Part shown: one piece after another, positions 26,622-34,721 of the stretch
Position numbering within the stretch: the first letter of the stretch is position 1
Layout of the letters: the number at the start of each line of letters is the position of its first letter
Assembly: GCF_030145815.1 (NCBI RefSeq)
Contig: NZ_JAIXHL010000031.1
Location: 1-34,848, forward strand
Direction of reading: 5' to 3'
DNA from: Sphingomonas sp.
Lineage (GTDB): Bacteria > Pseudomonadota > Alphaproteobacteria > Sphingomonadales > Sphingomonadaceae
Length of the DNA stretch: 34,848 nucleotides
Made by a program: the position numbers and the translations under genes
Notes under the pieces: generated by a model
Databases searched by the model: none
Seen by the model: only the letters and a program-made list of their open reading frames with translations
What the model was told of the DNA's origin: nothing

Positions 26622-27407
26622 ATGAAAGTTGCCATTGGGCTGACCGCGCTTGCGGCCACCATGTCGTTGGGCTCTGCAGCCAGCGCTCAATCGCTTGCGT
26701 GCGGCAAGCCGATGACGACCGATCAGAAGCTGCAGCGTGTTCTCGACATTGCTGAGATCACAAATGTCGCTTCTGCCCATGCATACTATCATGGCGCGAC
26801 GTTGCATCAGGACGAGATCGAAAAAGTCTGGTCGAAGCGCGACGACATTTCTTGGACCAACAACACCGACCGCTATTCGACGCGCAAATCGGTGTGGGCC
26901 TTCTATGTGGAGAACCTCAAGAATTTTCCTACCAAGGGGGCGATGTGGTATCACATGCTGACCACTCCAATGATCGAAGTCGCTGGTGACGGGAAGACCG
27001 CGCGCGCGATCTTCATGTCGTTTGGCAACGTGTCGGGCGTGATGAAGCCGGGCGAACCGGAAGCGCAATGGACGCAGGAAAAGTACGGGATGGACTTTAT
27101 CCGCGAGGATGGGGTGTGGAAAATTTGGCGGCTGCGCACTTTCGTAGAATTTTACACGCCTGTCGGAAAGTCGTGGCTGGATCCCAAGGACAATATCGCA
27201 GCAGTCGATACGCTGGCGATGGACGGCAAGAATCCGGATGGAACGATGAAGGCCGGTGTCCAGAAGGAAGCCGGTGCGACCTTCTTCAACGTCAAGCCGG
27301 ACGAGAAGAAGCAATTCTATCGGGCCTACACGACCGATCGTGAGCCGGAACTTCTGCCCGCACCGCCAAAGCCCTATTGCTCGTACAGCGAACTCGAACC
27401 CTTTTGA
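26622..27407 (+). CDS. exported SnoaL/NTF2-like protein
   Basis: This 261-residue protein has a Sec signal peptide with cleavage after Ala22 (AASA|QSLA). The mature part is NTF2-like: TTDQKLQRVLDIAEITNVASAHAYYHGA, DEIEKVWSKRDDISW, then strands with ARAIFMSFGNVSG and MDFIREDGVWKIWRLRTFVEFYTP, resembling SnoaL_4 proteins. A tail rich in Lys, Pro and Glu (TTDREPELLPAPPKPYCSYSELEPF) follows. The nearby exported 24031-25113 product may be a distant relative, so the cluster may have a periplasmic step. Two adjacent ATGs (26619 and 26622) exist; the second is six bases from AGGAG. A bidirectional terminator follows. Confidence 0.85.
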   Translation: MKVAIGLTALAATMSLGSAASAQSLACGKPMTTDQKLQRVLDIAEITNVASAHAYYHGATLHQDEIEKVWSKRDDISWTNNTDRYSTRKSVWAFYVENLKNFPTKGAMWYHMLTTPMIEVAGDGKTARAIFMSFGNVSGVMKPGEPEAQWTQEKYGMDFIREDGVWKIWRLRTFVEFYTPVGKSWLDPKDNIAAVDTLAMDGKNPDGTMKAGVQKEAGATFFNVKPDEKKQFYRAYTTDREPELLPAPPKPYCSYSELEPF

Positions 27408-27421
27408 TCGCACACGATTGG

Positions 27422-27462
27422 AAAAAGTAGGCGGGCCGGACGTTCCGGCCCGCCCATTTTTT
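27422..27462 (+). terminator. bidirectional terminator between convergent genes
   Basis: Eleven-base arms GGCGGGCCGGA (27430-27440) and TCCGGCCCGCC (27444-27454) with a three-base loop are followed by CA and six T on the plus strand. On the other side an A-run (27422-27426) gives a T-run for the minus strand. It serves the exported SnoaL-like gene and the cupin gene. Confidence 0.9.
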
Positions 27463-27469
27463 CGGACTG

Positions 27470-27967
27470 TCAGGGGTGGATATCGGGAAGCGGTAGGCCG
27501 TCGACTTCAACGGGCAGCGCTTCGGTGAGAATGAACACAATCCGGCACGTTTCGGTCGGGCTGGGATTACGCCACAGATGGATCGTGCCGCGCTGAATGA
27601 CGACGTCGCCCGCACCGAGCAAAACCGTTGCACCATCATCCAGCTCCAGTTCGACATGACCCGAGACGACGATGCCATAGTCGAGCGAACTGGTGCGGTG
27701 AAAAGGTGAGGCTTCGCCCGGATACATGTCAGTCGTACGGATGACCGATCCGCCCCGCAGCGTGGTGCCGGCATCGCGCGTTCGACCGTCAGTTGGGTCA
27801 TTATTGTCTACGGGCAGGTCAGGTGCTGTCCATAGCAGGCACATCGCAGCATCGCCGGTGGCGACATCGACCGGGTCGAAACGTGCGTCTTCGACGAAAA
27901 CGGCGCGTCCTTGCGCGTCGTGGCCTGTCACGACCCGACGTACTGGTCCTTTGTTGACCTTGCTCAC
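27470..27967 (-). CDS. cupin-domain protein
   Basis: This 165-residue protein has a single cupin barrel in its C-terminal half: FHRTSSLDYGIVVSGHVELEL (starting about residue 90) is motif 1 and GDVVIQRGTIHLWRNPS (about 119-135) is motif 2. It belongs to a subgroup with HRTxSxDY in place of the classic HxH, so a mononuclear metal site may be incomplete. Members often sit in aromatic-degradation clusters with unassigned roles (isomerase, decarboxylase or dioxygenase-like). It starts with GTG (27965-27967) overlapping the stop of the FAA-hydrolase gene in GTGA, so both are translated from one message. Confidence 0.9.
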   Translation of the reverse strand: MSKVNKGPVRRVVTGHDAQGRAVFVEDARFDPVDVATGDAAMCLLWTAPDLPVDNNDPTDGRTRDAGTTLRGGSVIRTTDMYPGEASPFHRTSSLDYGIVVSGHVELELDDGATVLLGAGDVVIQRGTIHLWRNPSPTETCRIVFILTEALPVEVDGLPLPDIHP

Positions 27968-28926
27968 GGCTGCACCACCCGCTGCTCGATGACGCCGAAC
28001 GGAGCCCGGCCATCGGCCAGCTTGGCCTCCATCCGGACGGTGTCACCATAACGCATAAAACCAGTCCGCGCCGCGCCCTCATCGACAATTTCGATACCGC
28101 GACGCTCAGCAATGCAGGACGATCCAACCTCACGGAAATTGGCGTTCGACACCGTGCCCGAGCCGATTACCGTCCCGGCAACAAGCGTGCGGGTGCGGGC
28201 GGCATGGGCAACGAGCTCGTCGAACCCATAAGCCATCGGGCCGCCATGTGCATTTCCGAACCGCTCGCCGTTCCAGTCGACAGCAAGATGGAGGTGCGGT
28301 CGGGCATCGCGCCAACTGTCGCCCAATTCATCCGGCGTAATCGCGAACGGCGCCATGCCGCAGGGGGGTTTCGCCTGAATCCAGCCAAACCCTGACTTCA
28401 TTTCTCGTCCCGCCAGTGCGCGCAGTGACCAGTCGTTGATTTGAACGATGAGGCGAATGTGCTCTCGGGCGTCCTCCACCGACGTACCCATCGGTACCGT
28501 ATCGACAATAATCCCGAACTCGCCCTCGAAATCGATTCCCAAAGCTTCATCTGCCATGGGGACATCGGCACGCGGGGCGAAGAACGTATCGGAGACGCCC
28601 TGATACATCGGCGGCCAGTCGGGCTTGTCGGGCGTGATGCCCAGCGCCTTGTCCATCAACTGCGCATGGCTCGGATAGACCGATCCGTCGAGCCATTGCC
28701 ACGCCCGTGGAAGTGGGGCGAGCAACGCGCCGGAATCGAGCAATTCTCCGCCACCTGCGGCAAGTTTCTGATTCACTGCCTGGAGGTCTGCTTCGGCATC
28801 CGACCATCGCTCGATCACGCTTTGCAATGTTGGCCAACGCGCGACGCGGGCACATCGTATTCCGTCGGTCGACACCATGACCAGCGTGCCGTCTGGCCCG
28901 CCCTGTGCAAGAGTTGCCAGACGCAT
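27964..28926 (-). CDS. fumarylacetoacetate hydrolase (FAH) family protein
   Basis: This 320-residue protein has the FAH fold. The metal-binding strand IDFEGEFGIIVD (about 129-140) carries the Glu-x-x-Glu and Asp pattern. VQINDWSLR, GFGWIQAKPP and GTVIGSGTVSN follow, as in family members that hydrolyse C-C bonds of acylpyruvates or act as hydratases. An N-terminal domain of about 100 residues precedes it, as in the eukaryotic-like 320-residue group. It could cleave the diketo acid made after aromatic ring opening. GGAGAGGA precedes ATG 28924-28926, and the gene diverges from the histidinol-dehydrogenase-like gene. Confidence 0.92.
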   Translation of the reverse strand: MRLATLAQGGPDGTLVMVSTDGIRCARVARWPTLQSVIERWSDAEADLQAVNQKLAAGGGELLDSGALLAPLPRAWQWLDGSVYPSHAQLMDKALGITPDKPDWPPMYQGVSDTFFAPRADVPMADEALGIDFEGEFGIIVDTVPMGTSVEDAREHIRLIVQINDWSLRALAGREMKSGFGWIQAKPPCGMAPFAITPDELGDSWRDARPHLHLAVDWNGERFGNAHGGPMAYGFDELVAHAARTRTLVAGTVIGSGTVSNANFREVGSSCIAERRGIEIVDEGAARTGFMRYGDTVRMEAKLADGRAPFGVIEQRVVQP

Positions 28927-29101
28927 CTTGAGTCCTCTCCAGTTTCATCAAACCCCATACTGCGTGGCCGATGGCTCAGATGGGGTCCACGCAAACCGCT
29001 TGATAGGACCGTTCGACGGAATCGATTGGAAGCGCCTGCGCTGCGGGCGGATAGGCGGACGGGACGCCCGATCGGGGCATGGTTTGACATGGAGAGGCTG
29101 G
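28927..29101. promoter_or_regulatory. divergent control region with interleaved inverted repeats
   Basis: Two seven-base inverted repeats interleave: ACCCCAT (28952-28958) with ATGGGGT (28980-28986), and TGCGTGG (28961-28967) with CCACGCA (28987-28993). The layout would suit binding of a regulator at paired sites or alternative RNA folds. GGAGAGG (29091-29097) is the ribosome binding site for the plus-strand gene. Confidence 0.4.
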
Positions 29102-30427
29102 ATGGCCGAATGGCTCAAGCGGGCGGTAACCGCCGAAATTCGTGCGGAAGCAGATCGCAAGGTGCGCGACGTTGTCGAGGCGACGCTTGCCGACATCGAA
29201 CGCCGCGGGGATGCGGCTGTGCGGGAATTGTCGATCAAGTTCGACGGTTGGGACCGCGAGGATTATCGTCTGTCGCAACAGGAAATCGACGACTGCCTGA
29301 ACTCGCTATCCCCTCAGGACATCAGGGATATCGAGTTCGCCCAGGCGCAAGTCCGCAACTTTGCGCAGATTCAGCGTGACAGCATGCTGGATGTCGAAGT
29401 CGAAACGCTTCCAGGCGTCGTGCTGGGCCACAAAAACATCCCAGTCAATGCGGCGGGCTGTTATGTTCCCGGAGGCAAATATCCGCTTCTGGCCAGCGCG
29501 CATATGAGCGTCATAACCGCCAAGGTTGCTGGCGTGCCGCGCGTGATTACCTGCGCCCCACCGTTCGAGGGCAAGCCAGCCCGCGCAATCGTTGCGGCGC
29601 AGGCGATGGCGGGCGCTGACGCGATCTATGCCCTTGGCGGTATTCAGGCGATTGGCGCGATGGCGCTTGGGACCCAGAGCATCGATCCGGTCGACATGCT
29701 TGTTGGTCCCGGCAATGCATTTGTGGCCGAGGCCAAGCGTCAGCTTTTTGGTCGGGTCGGGATCGACCTGTTTGCCGGTCCGACCGAGACGATGATCATC
29801 GCGGATGAGACGGTCGATGGCGAAATTTGCGCTACCGACCTGTTGGGTCAGGCTGAGCACGGTCCGGAAAGTCCGGCGATCTTGATCACCAACAGCCGCA
29901 AGCTGGCACAGGAGACCCTGCGCGAGGTGGAGCGCCTGCTCACCATTCTCCCAACCGCTGATATCGCGCGTCAGGCTTGGGAAAATTACGGTGAAGTGAT
30001 TCTGTGCGATGACGAGGCCGAAATGCTCGAGGTCGCGGACTTCTACGCCAATGAGCATGTTCAGGTAATGACCCGCGATCCGGATTATTTTCTGGCTAAC
30101 ATGACCAACTACGGTGCGCTGTTCCTTGGGCCGCGAACCAACGTCGCCTATGGCGACAAGGTTATTGGGACCAACCATACCCTGCCGACCAAGAAGGCAG
30201 CGCGCTATACCGGTGGGCTCTGGGTGGGCAAGTTCCTCAAGACCTGCACCTATCAGCGGATCACGACCGATTCCGCTTCAGCCATGATCGGCGAATATTG
30301 CAGCCGCCTCTGTGCATTGGAGGGCTTTGCGGGGCATGGCGAGCAGGCCAATGTCCGCGTCCGCCGCTATGGTGGTCGCAATGTTCCCTATGCCGGCGCG
30401 GCCGAAGCGCTGGTACCGCAACAATGA
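29102..30427 (+). CDS. hisD: histidinol-dehydrogenase-family enzyme, probably catabolic paralogue
   Basis: This 441-residue zinc- and NAD-dependent alcohol dehydrogenase has the HisD fold. Residues equivalent to E. coli HisD zinc ligands and bases fall at almost the same spacing: Gln250, His253 (LGQAEHGP), Glu318-His319 (ANEHVQV), Asp352 (YGDKVIG) and His412 (GHGEQA). The cofactor region has GPGNAFVAEAKR and LFAGPTETMIIAD. HisD oxidises histidinol to histidine; family relatives such as HpsN oxidise other amino- or hydroxy-alcohols to acids. No other histidine genes are nearby, and it is followed by an SDR and a hydrolase, so a catabolic alcohol is more likely. Open frame continues upstream, but ATG 29102 has GGAGAGG four bases ahead. 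The symbol marks family only. Confidence 0.9.
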   Translation: MAEWLKRAVTAEIRAEADRKVRDVVEATLADIERRGDAAVRELSIKFDGWDREDYRLSQQEIDDCLNSLSPQDIRDIEFAQAQVRNFAQIQRDSMLDVEVETLPGVVLGHKNIPVNAAGCYVPGGKYPLLASAHMSVITAKVAGVPRVITCAPPFEGKPARAIVAAQAMAGADAIYALGGIQAIGAMALGTQSIDPVDMLVGPGNAFVAEAKRQLFGRVGIDLFAGPTETMIIADETVDGEICATDLLGQAEHGPESPAILITNSRKLAQETLREVERLLTILPTADIARQAWENYGEVILCDDEAEMLEVADFYANEHVQVMTRDPDYFLANMTNYGALFLGPRTNVAYGDKVIGTNHTLPTKKAARYTGGLWVGKFLKTCTYQRITTDSASAMIGEYCSRLCALEGFAGHGEQANVRVRRYGGRNVPYAGAAEALVPQQ

Positions 30428-31188
30428 TGCTGCCGCGCACGCCATCATTCCGGCTGGACGGGCGGCGCGCGCTGGTGACGGGGGCGGGGCGGGGTATCGG
30501 CCTTGCGCTTGCCGCAGCGCTTGCGGAAGCCGGCGCTGCGGTAACGCTTGCTGCGCGCACGTCCGAGGAAATCGAGGCCGGTGCCGGCGCGATTCGTGCT
30601 GCAGGCGGCGATGCCAGGGCGGCGGTACTGGATGTCACCGATCTTGAAGCGGTCGCCACATTTTTCGCAGGTTCGCCCGCATTCCACTGTCTCGTCAACA
30701 ATGCCGGCACCAATCGGCCGAAGCCGATGCAGGAGGTCAGCGAAGCCGACTATGATGCCGTGCTCGATCTCAACGTCAAATCGGCCTTTTTCGTAGCGCA
30801 GCATTGTGCGCGGCGGATGATTGCGGAGGGGGCTGCCGGATCGCTGATCCATATCGGATCGCAAATGGGGCATGTCGGGGGACCGAACCGCTCGCTTTAT
30901 TGCGCCTCGAAATGGGCAATGGAGGGGATGAGCAAGGCGTTCGCGCTCGACCTGGCTCCGTTTGGTATCCGCAGCAATACGCTCGCGCCGACCTTCATTG
31001 AGACACCGATGACCCGGCCCTTTTTCGAGGATGAGAGCTTTCGCGCCAGCGTGCTGGCCAAAATTAAGCTCGGTCGCCTTGGAAAGGTCGAAGACCTGAT
31101 GGGCGCTGCGCTGTTTCTGGCATCGGACGCGTCCGCGCTTGTGACCGGTACCAGCCTCGTCGTCGATGGCGGCTGGACCGCCGACTAA
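30424..31188 (+). CDS. short-chain dehydrogenase/reductase
   Basis: This 254-residue SDR has TGAGRGIG at 19-26, an Arg after beta-2 (TLAARTSEE) which favours NADP(H), NNAGTN near 96-101, Ser146, and YCASK at 159-163. The C-terminal LVTGTSLVVDGGWTAD end is standard. Start ATG 30424-30426 overlaps the TGA of the HisD-like gene, and a second ATG follows directly, so translation is coupled. It likely works on the same alcohol/ketone chemistry as its neighbour. The hydrolase gene follows after 23 bases. Confidence 0.94.
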   Translation: MMLPRTPSFRLDGRRALVTGAGRGIGLALAAALAEAGAAVTLAARTSEEIEAGAGAIRAAGGDARAAVLDVTDLEAVATFFAGSPAFHCLVNNAGTNRPKPMQEVSEADYDAVLDLNVKSAFFVAQHCARRMIAEGAAGSLIHIGSQMGHVGGPNRSLYCASKWAMEGMSKAFALDLAPFGIRSNTLAPTFIETPMTRPFFEDESFRASVLAKIKLGRLGKVEDLMGAALFLASDASALVTGTSLVVDGGWTAD

Positions 31189-31211
31189 CCTCGAACCCTT
31201 GGGAGATCACC

Positions 31212-32360
31212 GTGTTCGAACCGTTCCCCGGAAACTATGTCTGGAACCTCCAGACAAATCTCGCTTTGGTTTGCGGCGGCAATCACGGCGAAATCGACGC
31301 CGCGAACCGCCCGATTTTTGAAGCCGCGACGCAGGGCGGTGACGCCGGTACGGCGACGCTGTTCGACAGCTGGGTCGCCGTTGCGGATCAGGTTACCCGC
31401 AATGCCGAAGCCGACGAGGCGGCTGGATACCTGCTTTCGGCTGGCACCAAATATCTACGCGCGTCAGGCTATTATCTGTCGGCCGAGCGCATGCAGAGCC
31501 GCGACTATGCTCCGCGATGGGCGGCTTATGACAAGGGGCTCGAGTTGTATCGCAAGGGCGTGGCCCTGCGCGGTCTGCATATCGACTTCGTCGAAATACC
31601 TTATGGCGACGCCAGCTATCCCGCCATCTTTGTCCATGACGGGAGCGGGGTGCCGCGGCCCGCGCTGGTGTCCTGCAACGGCCTCGATTCGATGAAGGAG
31701 CAGGTCAACATGGCGGGGCATGGCGCCTCCAATCTGGAGCGGGGCATGAATACGCTGTTCGTTGATCAGCCCGGCACAGGAGAGGCGCTGCGCAAACGCG
31801 GCCTGCCCGCTGTATATGACGCCGAACGCTGGGGAACACCGGCGTGGGAGTATCTTGCGTCCCGACCCGACGTCATCGCTGAAAAGATCGGCATGTTCGG
31901 CCTGTCCCTGGGCGGATATTACGCGCCGCGGGTCGCGGCCAATGAGCCGCGTTACGCGTTGTGTGCAGTGATGGGAGCCAACCACGTCTGGGGCGCGCGG
32001 CAGAAGGAACGCCTGGCCAATGAAGGCGAAAACCCGGTCCCGCATTATTGGGACCATGTTCTGTGGGTCTGGGGAAAGAACACGGTTGAAGAGTTCATGG
32101 CGGACATGCCGCGCGTCACCCTGGACGGTGAGATCGAGAAAATGCGGATGCCGTTTCTTGTCACCCATGGCGCAGGTGATCGTCAGATCCCGGTATCAAA
32201 TGCCTATCGCAGCTATGACCAGGCGGTGAACTCGAAAAAACGCCACCTGCGCATCTTCACGCAGGCCGATTTCGAGGTCGAGCATTGTGGTGCCGACAAC
32301 GGGACCGTGATGCGTGACTATATCGCCGACTGGTGCGCTGAAACGTTCGCTGAGCTGTGA
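31212..32360 (+). CDS. alpha/beta hydrolase with N-terminal helical lid, possible C-C bond hydrolase
   Basis: This 382-residue cytoplasmic hydrolase has a helical N-terminal region of about 135 residues before the core. Nucleophile elbow GLSLGG has Ser232; Asp323 is in GAGDRQIP; His358 is in EHCGAD, giving a complete catalytic triad. LVSCNGLDSMKEQ supplies the oxyanion region and FVDQPGTGEALR the following strand. This layout resembles the DUF1100/FrsA group that includes 2,6-dihydroxypseudooxynicotine hydrolase and fungal Ayg1p, which cleave C-C bonds of beta-keto aromatic compounds. The start is GTG 31212 with GGGAG six bases ahead. It is the last gene of the HisD-like/SDR unit. Confidence 0.9.
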   Translation: MFEPFPGNYVWNLQTNLALVCGGNHGEIDAANRPIFEAATQGGDAGTATLFDSWVAVADQVTRNAEADEAAGYLLSAGTKYLRASGYYLSAERMQSRDYAPRWAAYDKGLELYRKGVALRGLHIDFVEIPYGDASYPAIFVHDGSGVPRPALVSCNGLDSMKEQVNMAGHGASNLERGMNTLFVDQPGTGEALRKRGLPAVYDAERWGTPAWEYLASRPDVIAEKIGMFGLSLGGYYAPRVAANEPRYALCAVMGANHVWGARQKERLANEGENPVPHYWDHVLWVWGKNTVEEFMADMPRVTLDGEIEKMRMPFLVTHGAGDRQIPVSNAYRSYDQAVNSKKRHLRIFTQADFEVEHCGADNGTVMRDYIADWCAETFAEL

Positions 32361-32367
32361 TCGAAGT

Positions 32368-32396
32368 CTGGCGGCGGATCAATATTCCGCCGCCAG
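32368..32396. terminator. hairpin between convergent genes, weak terminator
   Basis: Eleven-base arms CTGGCGGCGGA (32368-32378) and TCCGCCGCCAG (32386-32396) with a seven-base loop lie between the hydrolase stop and the flavin monooxygenase stop. The second arm is already in the coding sequence of the minus-strand gene. No T-run follows on either strand. Confidence 0.5.
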
Positions 32397-33491
32397 CCGA
32401 TGAAGTCCCGCCCCGATATGGCTCCCGACAACTTCTGCGGGTGCTCCGTCCAACTGCATATTTCCGACCCCGACGCTTGTCTCCACCACGTCGCGACAGC
32501 GCGGGAAACGGCGGGCGCTATAGGCCAGCAGGCTTGCTGAAACGCTACGGTCCGCAAGTGCCAGTTCTTCGGCCAGCACCAATGCATCCTCGACCGCCAT
32601 GCCGGCACCGGACGCAAGGTGCGGCGTCGTTGCATGCGCTGCGTCGCCGAGAAGCGCGATCCGACCAATGGCCCACGGCTCGGGTTGAAGAACTGCTGCG
32701 AGGGGGCGGTAATTGACCCAGTCGCTACGCTGCATGTTCTCACGGATCCATGCAATGGTGCCGCCATAGCCAGCCAGTTCCGCATGAAGGCGGTCAAATG
32801 CCTCGTCGTCCGGCATCCAGCTTCCGGGCTCGTGCCGGGTCAGCATCCACATATAGATTTCGGTCGGACTGCACGCTGTGATTCCCGCAGGGGCAGCGCC
32901 ACCCAGGTAGAATTCCCCCCGTTCGAAGCCCGCAGGCCGCTTCATCGAAATCCGCCAGCATGCCTGCCCGGTTTCCTGCGGTTCAAGCTGGCCGGGAAAA
33001 ATCAGCGAACGCACGCGCGAGAGAATTCCGTCGGCCCCGATGACCAGGTCCATGCGATCCCTGCGGCCATCACTGAACGTTACCGAGACGCCTGTGTCGT
33101 CCTGCGCAAGGCTATCCACAGTCAAGCCGAGTTGCACATTGATATCGAGCATTTTGACGCGCTGCTGCATGATGCGGTGCAGGACCGGTCGCATGATGCC
33201 CCCAGTGGCAGGGAGCCCTTCCTCCAGTACCGGTTCATCGAGCTGGTTGAGGAATGTCCCGTCGCTCGCAAAGATGCGCGCTCCGTTGGTGATCGCGCCC
33301 TGCGCCTTGATTGCTTCGAGCATTCCCAAACGGCGATAGGCGCGTAAGGTTGGCCCGGTGATCGTGATCCCCGCGCCATAGACCCGCCAGGCGGGATCGA
33401 TGTCGATCAATTCGATCTCATGTCCGCTTTGCGCAAGCGCAATCGCCGCGGACATCCCACCGATGCCGCCCCCCACGACGAGAATTTTCAT
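32379..33491 (-). CDS. FAD-dependent monooxygenase (aromatic hydroxylase type)
   Basis: This 370-residue group A flavoprotein monooxygenase has VVGGGIGG at residues 5-12 (FAD beta-alpha-beta), the DG motif LVIGADGILSRVR (about 155-167), and the GD motif LLGDAAHATTPHLASGAG (about 278-295). Members hydroxylate aromatic rings using NAD(P)H, e.g. salicylate or 6-hydroxynicotinate hydroxylases. The frame opens further upstream, but ATG 33489-33491 begins right at the first beta strand and has a nearby AAGG and GGAGAGG. It follows the extradiol dioxygenase by 22 bases, so the two likely act in sequence: hydroxylation to a catechol-type product, then ring cleavage. Confidence 0.93.
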   Translation of the reverse strand: MKILVVGGGIGGMSAAIALAQSGHEIELIDIDPAWRVYGAGITITGPTLRAYRRLGMLEAIKAQGAITNGARIFASDGTFLNQLDEPVLEEGLPATGGIMRPVLHRIMQQRVKMLDINVQLGLTVDSLAQDDTGVSVTFSDGRRDRMDLVIGADGILSRVRSLIFPGQLEPQETGQACWRISMKRPAGFERGEFYLGGAAPAGITACSPTEIYMWMLTRHEPGSWMPDDEAFDRLHAELAGYGGTIAWIRENMQRSDWVNYRPLAAVLQPEPWAIGRIALLGDAAHATTPHLASGAGMAVEDALVLAEELALADRSVSASLLAYSARRFPRCRDVVETSVGVGNMQLDGAPAEVVGSHIGAGLHRLAAEY

Positions 33492-33513
33492 GCCTTGATT
33501 CCTCTCCACACGC

Positions 33514-34572
33514 TCAGATCGCGTGCTCATCCTTTTCTGTGATCGTATCGAGCCGCGGATCGCGGGGTGCCGACGAACCCTTGCGATAGGGCTCGAATGA
33601 TCGCTCATCGGGGTCGAAGGTCATGTCCCAGGGGATGTCGTCACCGCGAAAAATTGGTGGGGTGTTGGATGACCAGAGCAATGATCCGAATTTGAAGTCC
33701 CAGGCGCGCGGCACCCAATTATCGTCGAGGTAATCGGTGTCGGCGTGATATTCGGCCTCACCCCCGTTCGGATTGTCGACATAATAATACAGTGCAGATG
33801 AAATCCGGTGGCGCGACAAGCCACCCGATGCATTCATCGATTCATTCTTCCAGCCACGTTTTTCCATGATGTTCGCGCCCAGCATCAGCTCATCGACGTC
33901 GTCGACACCGAACGCGATGTGCATGAATCCATAGCCATCGGGCGCGAAGGGAAGGTCGCTATTTACCCAGAAAATTGAATGGTGCTCAAACGTGCCATCC
34001 GCCCGAGCGAAGATACCCACGCCCTTGTTATGGTCGGAGTAGCGGAAGCCGAGGCGATCTCGATACCATTCGTAGCTCGCAACATAGTCGGGTGAAAAAT
34101 AGACGACATGATTGATTGTCTTGGGGATCGCGCGATGCCGCCATTGGCGATGCTGGTTCATTCGCTTGATATTGTCAGGCGCGTTGACCGGATCGGGACA
34201 TGAAATCACCGTCCGCTTGTTCCAGACTCTTAGCCCGAGATGTTGTCCATCGGGAGCTTCAAAGAATGCAGACCCGTCGGCGTCGCGCTCGACTTGGGTA
34301 TCGACCGCAATCTTCGCGACGAGCGCTTCGAGATTGGCAAGCGTATCCACACCCCATACGGTTAGGCGGACGCCATTGCCCTCGAACCGACGCGGCGGAA
34401 GCTGTGGATCGTCCGCGTTCATTACAATCACGCGGCTTCCCGATGCGACTTCAAACGTCGCACGTTCTGCCGTCGCCGAGACGGGCTGCAGCCCGAAATC
34501 CGACCAAAAGCGTGAACACAGTGCCACGTCCGAGACGCCGAACGTGACGCTTTCAATGCCAAGAATAGCCAT
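33514..34572 (-). CDS. type I (VOC-fold) extradiol ring-cleavage dioxygenase
   Basis: This 352-residue two-domain VOC protein has an N-terminal module of about 140 residues and a catalytic C-terminal one. Fe(II) ligands match the BphC/2,3-dihydroxybiphenyl pattern: His155 (TINHVVYF), His218 (FMHIAFG) and Glu274 (GGEAEYHAD). Their spacing (63 and 56) is close to that of BphC (64 and 50). A C-terminal tail of about 60 residues (WDFKFGSLLW, PYRKGSS) goes beyond the usual end. Such enzymes open catechols next to the hydroxyls with O2. The first domain lacks an equivalent triad. The copy of the shared motif lies 100 bases upstream. Confidence 0.92.
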   Translation of the reverse strand: MAILGIESVTFGVSDVALCSRFWSDFGLQPVSATAERATFEVASGSRVIVMNADDPQLPPRRFEGNGVRLTVWGVDTLANLEALVAKIAVDTQVERDADGSAFFEAPDGQHLGLRVWNKRTVISCPDPVNAPDNIKRMNQHRQWRHRAIPKTINHVVYFSPDYVASYEWYRDRLGFRYSDHNKGVGIFARADGTFEHHSIFWVNSDLPFAPDGYGFMHIAFGVDDVDELMLGANIMEKRGWKNESMNASGGLSRHRISSALYYYVDNPNGGEAEYHADTDYLDDNWVPRAWDFKFGSLLWSSNTPPIFRGDDIPWDMTFDPDERSFEPYRKGSSAPRDPRLDTITEKDEHAI

Positions 34573-34672
34573 TTTGCCCTAATCCTCTCGCTGCTCTTGT
34601 CCTGCGGTTGAGGTCCGTGAGGGAAATGGGTTTGGTGGAGCCTAGCTATTCAAAACGCCGAACGATGCGCCC

Positions 34673-34682
34673 TGCAGCAAAT
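34673..34682 (-). promoter_or_regulatory. shared motif ATTTGCTGCA in the dioxygenase/ferredoxin-reductase divergent region
   Basis: Third copy of the motif, reading ATTTGCTGCA on the minus strand, 100 bases upstream of the dioxygenase start and about 40 bases upstream of the divergent reductase start. The same gap (34573-34721) also has the ten-base palindrome TGGCCGGCCA (34694-34703). Confidence 0.45.
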
Positions 34683-34721
34683 GACTAGATTAGTGGCCGG
34701 CCATTGCGAGGAAGCAACGAA

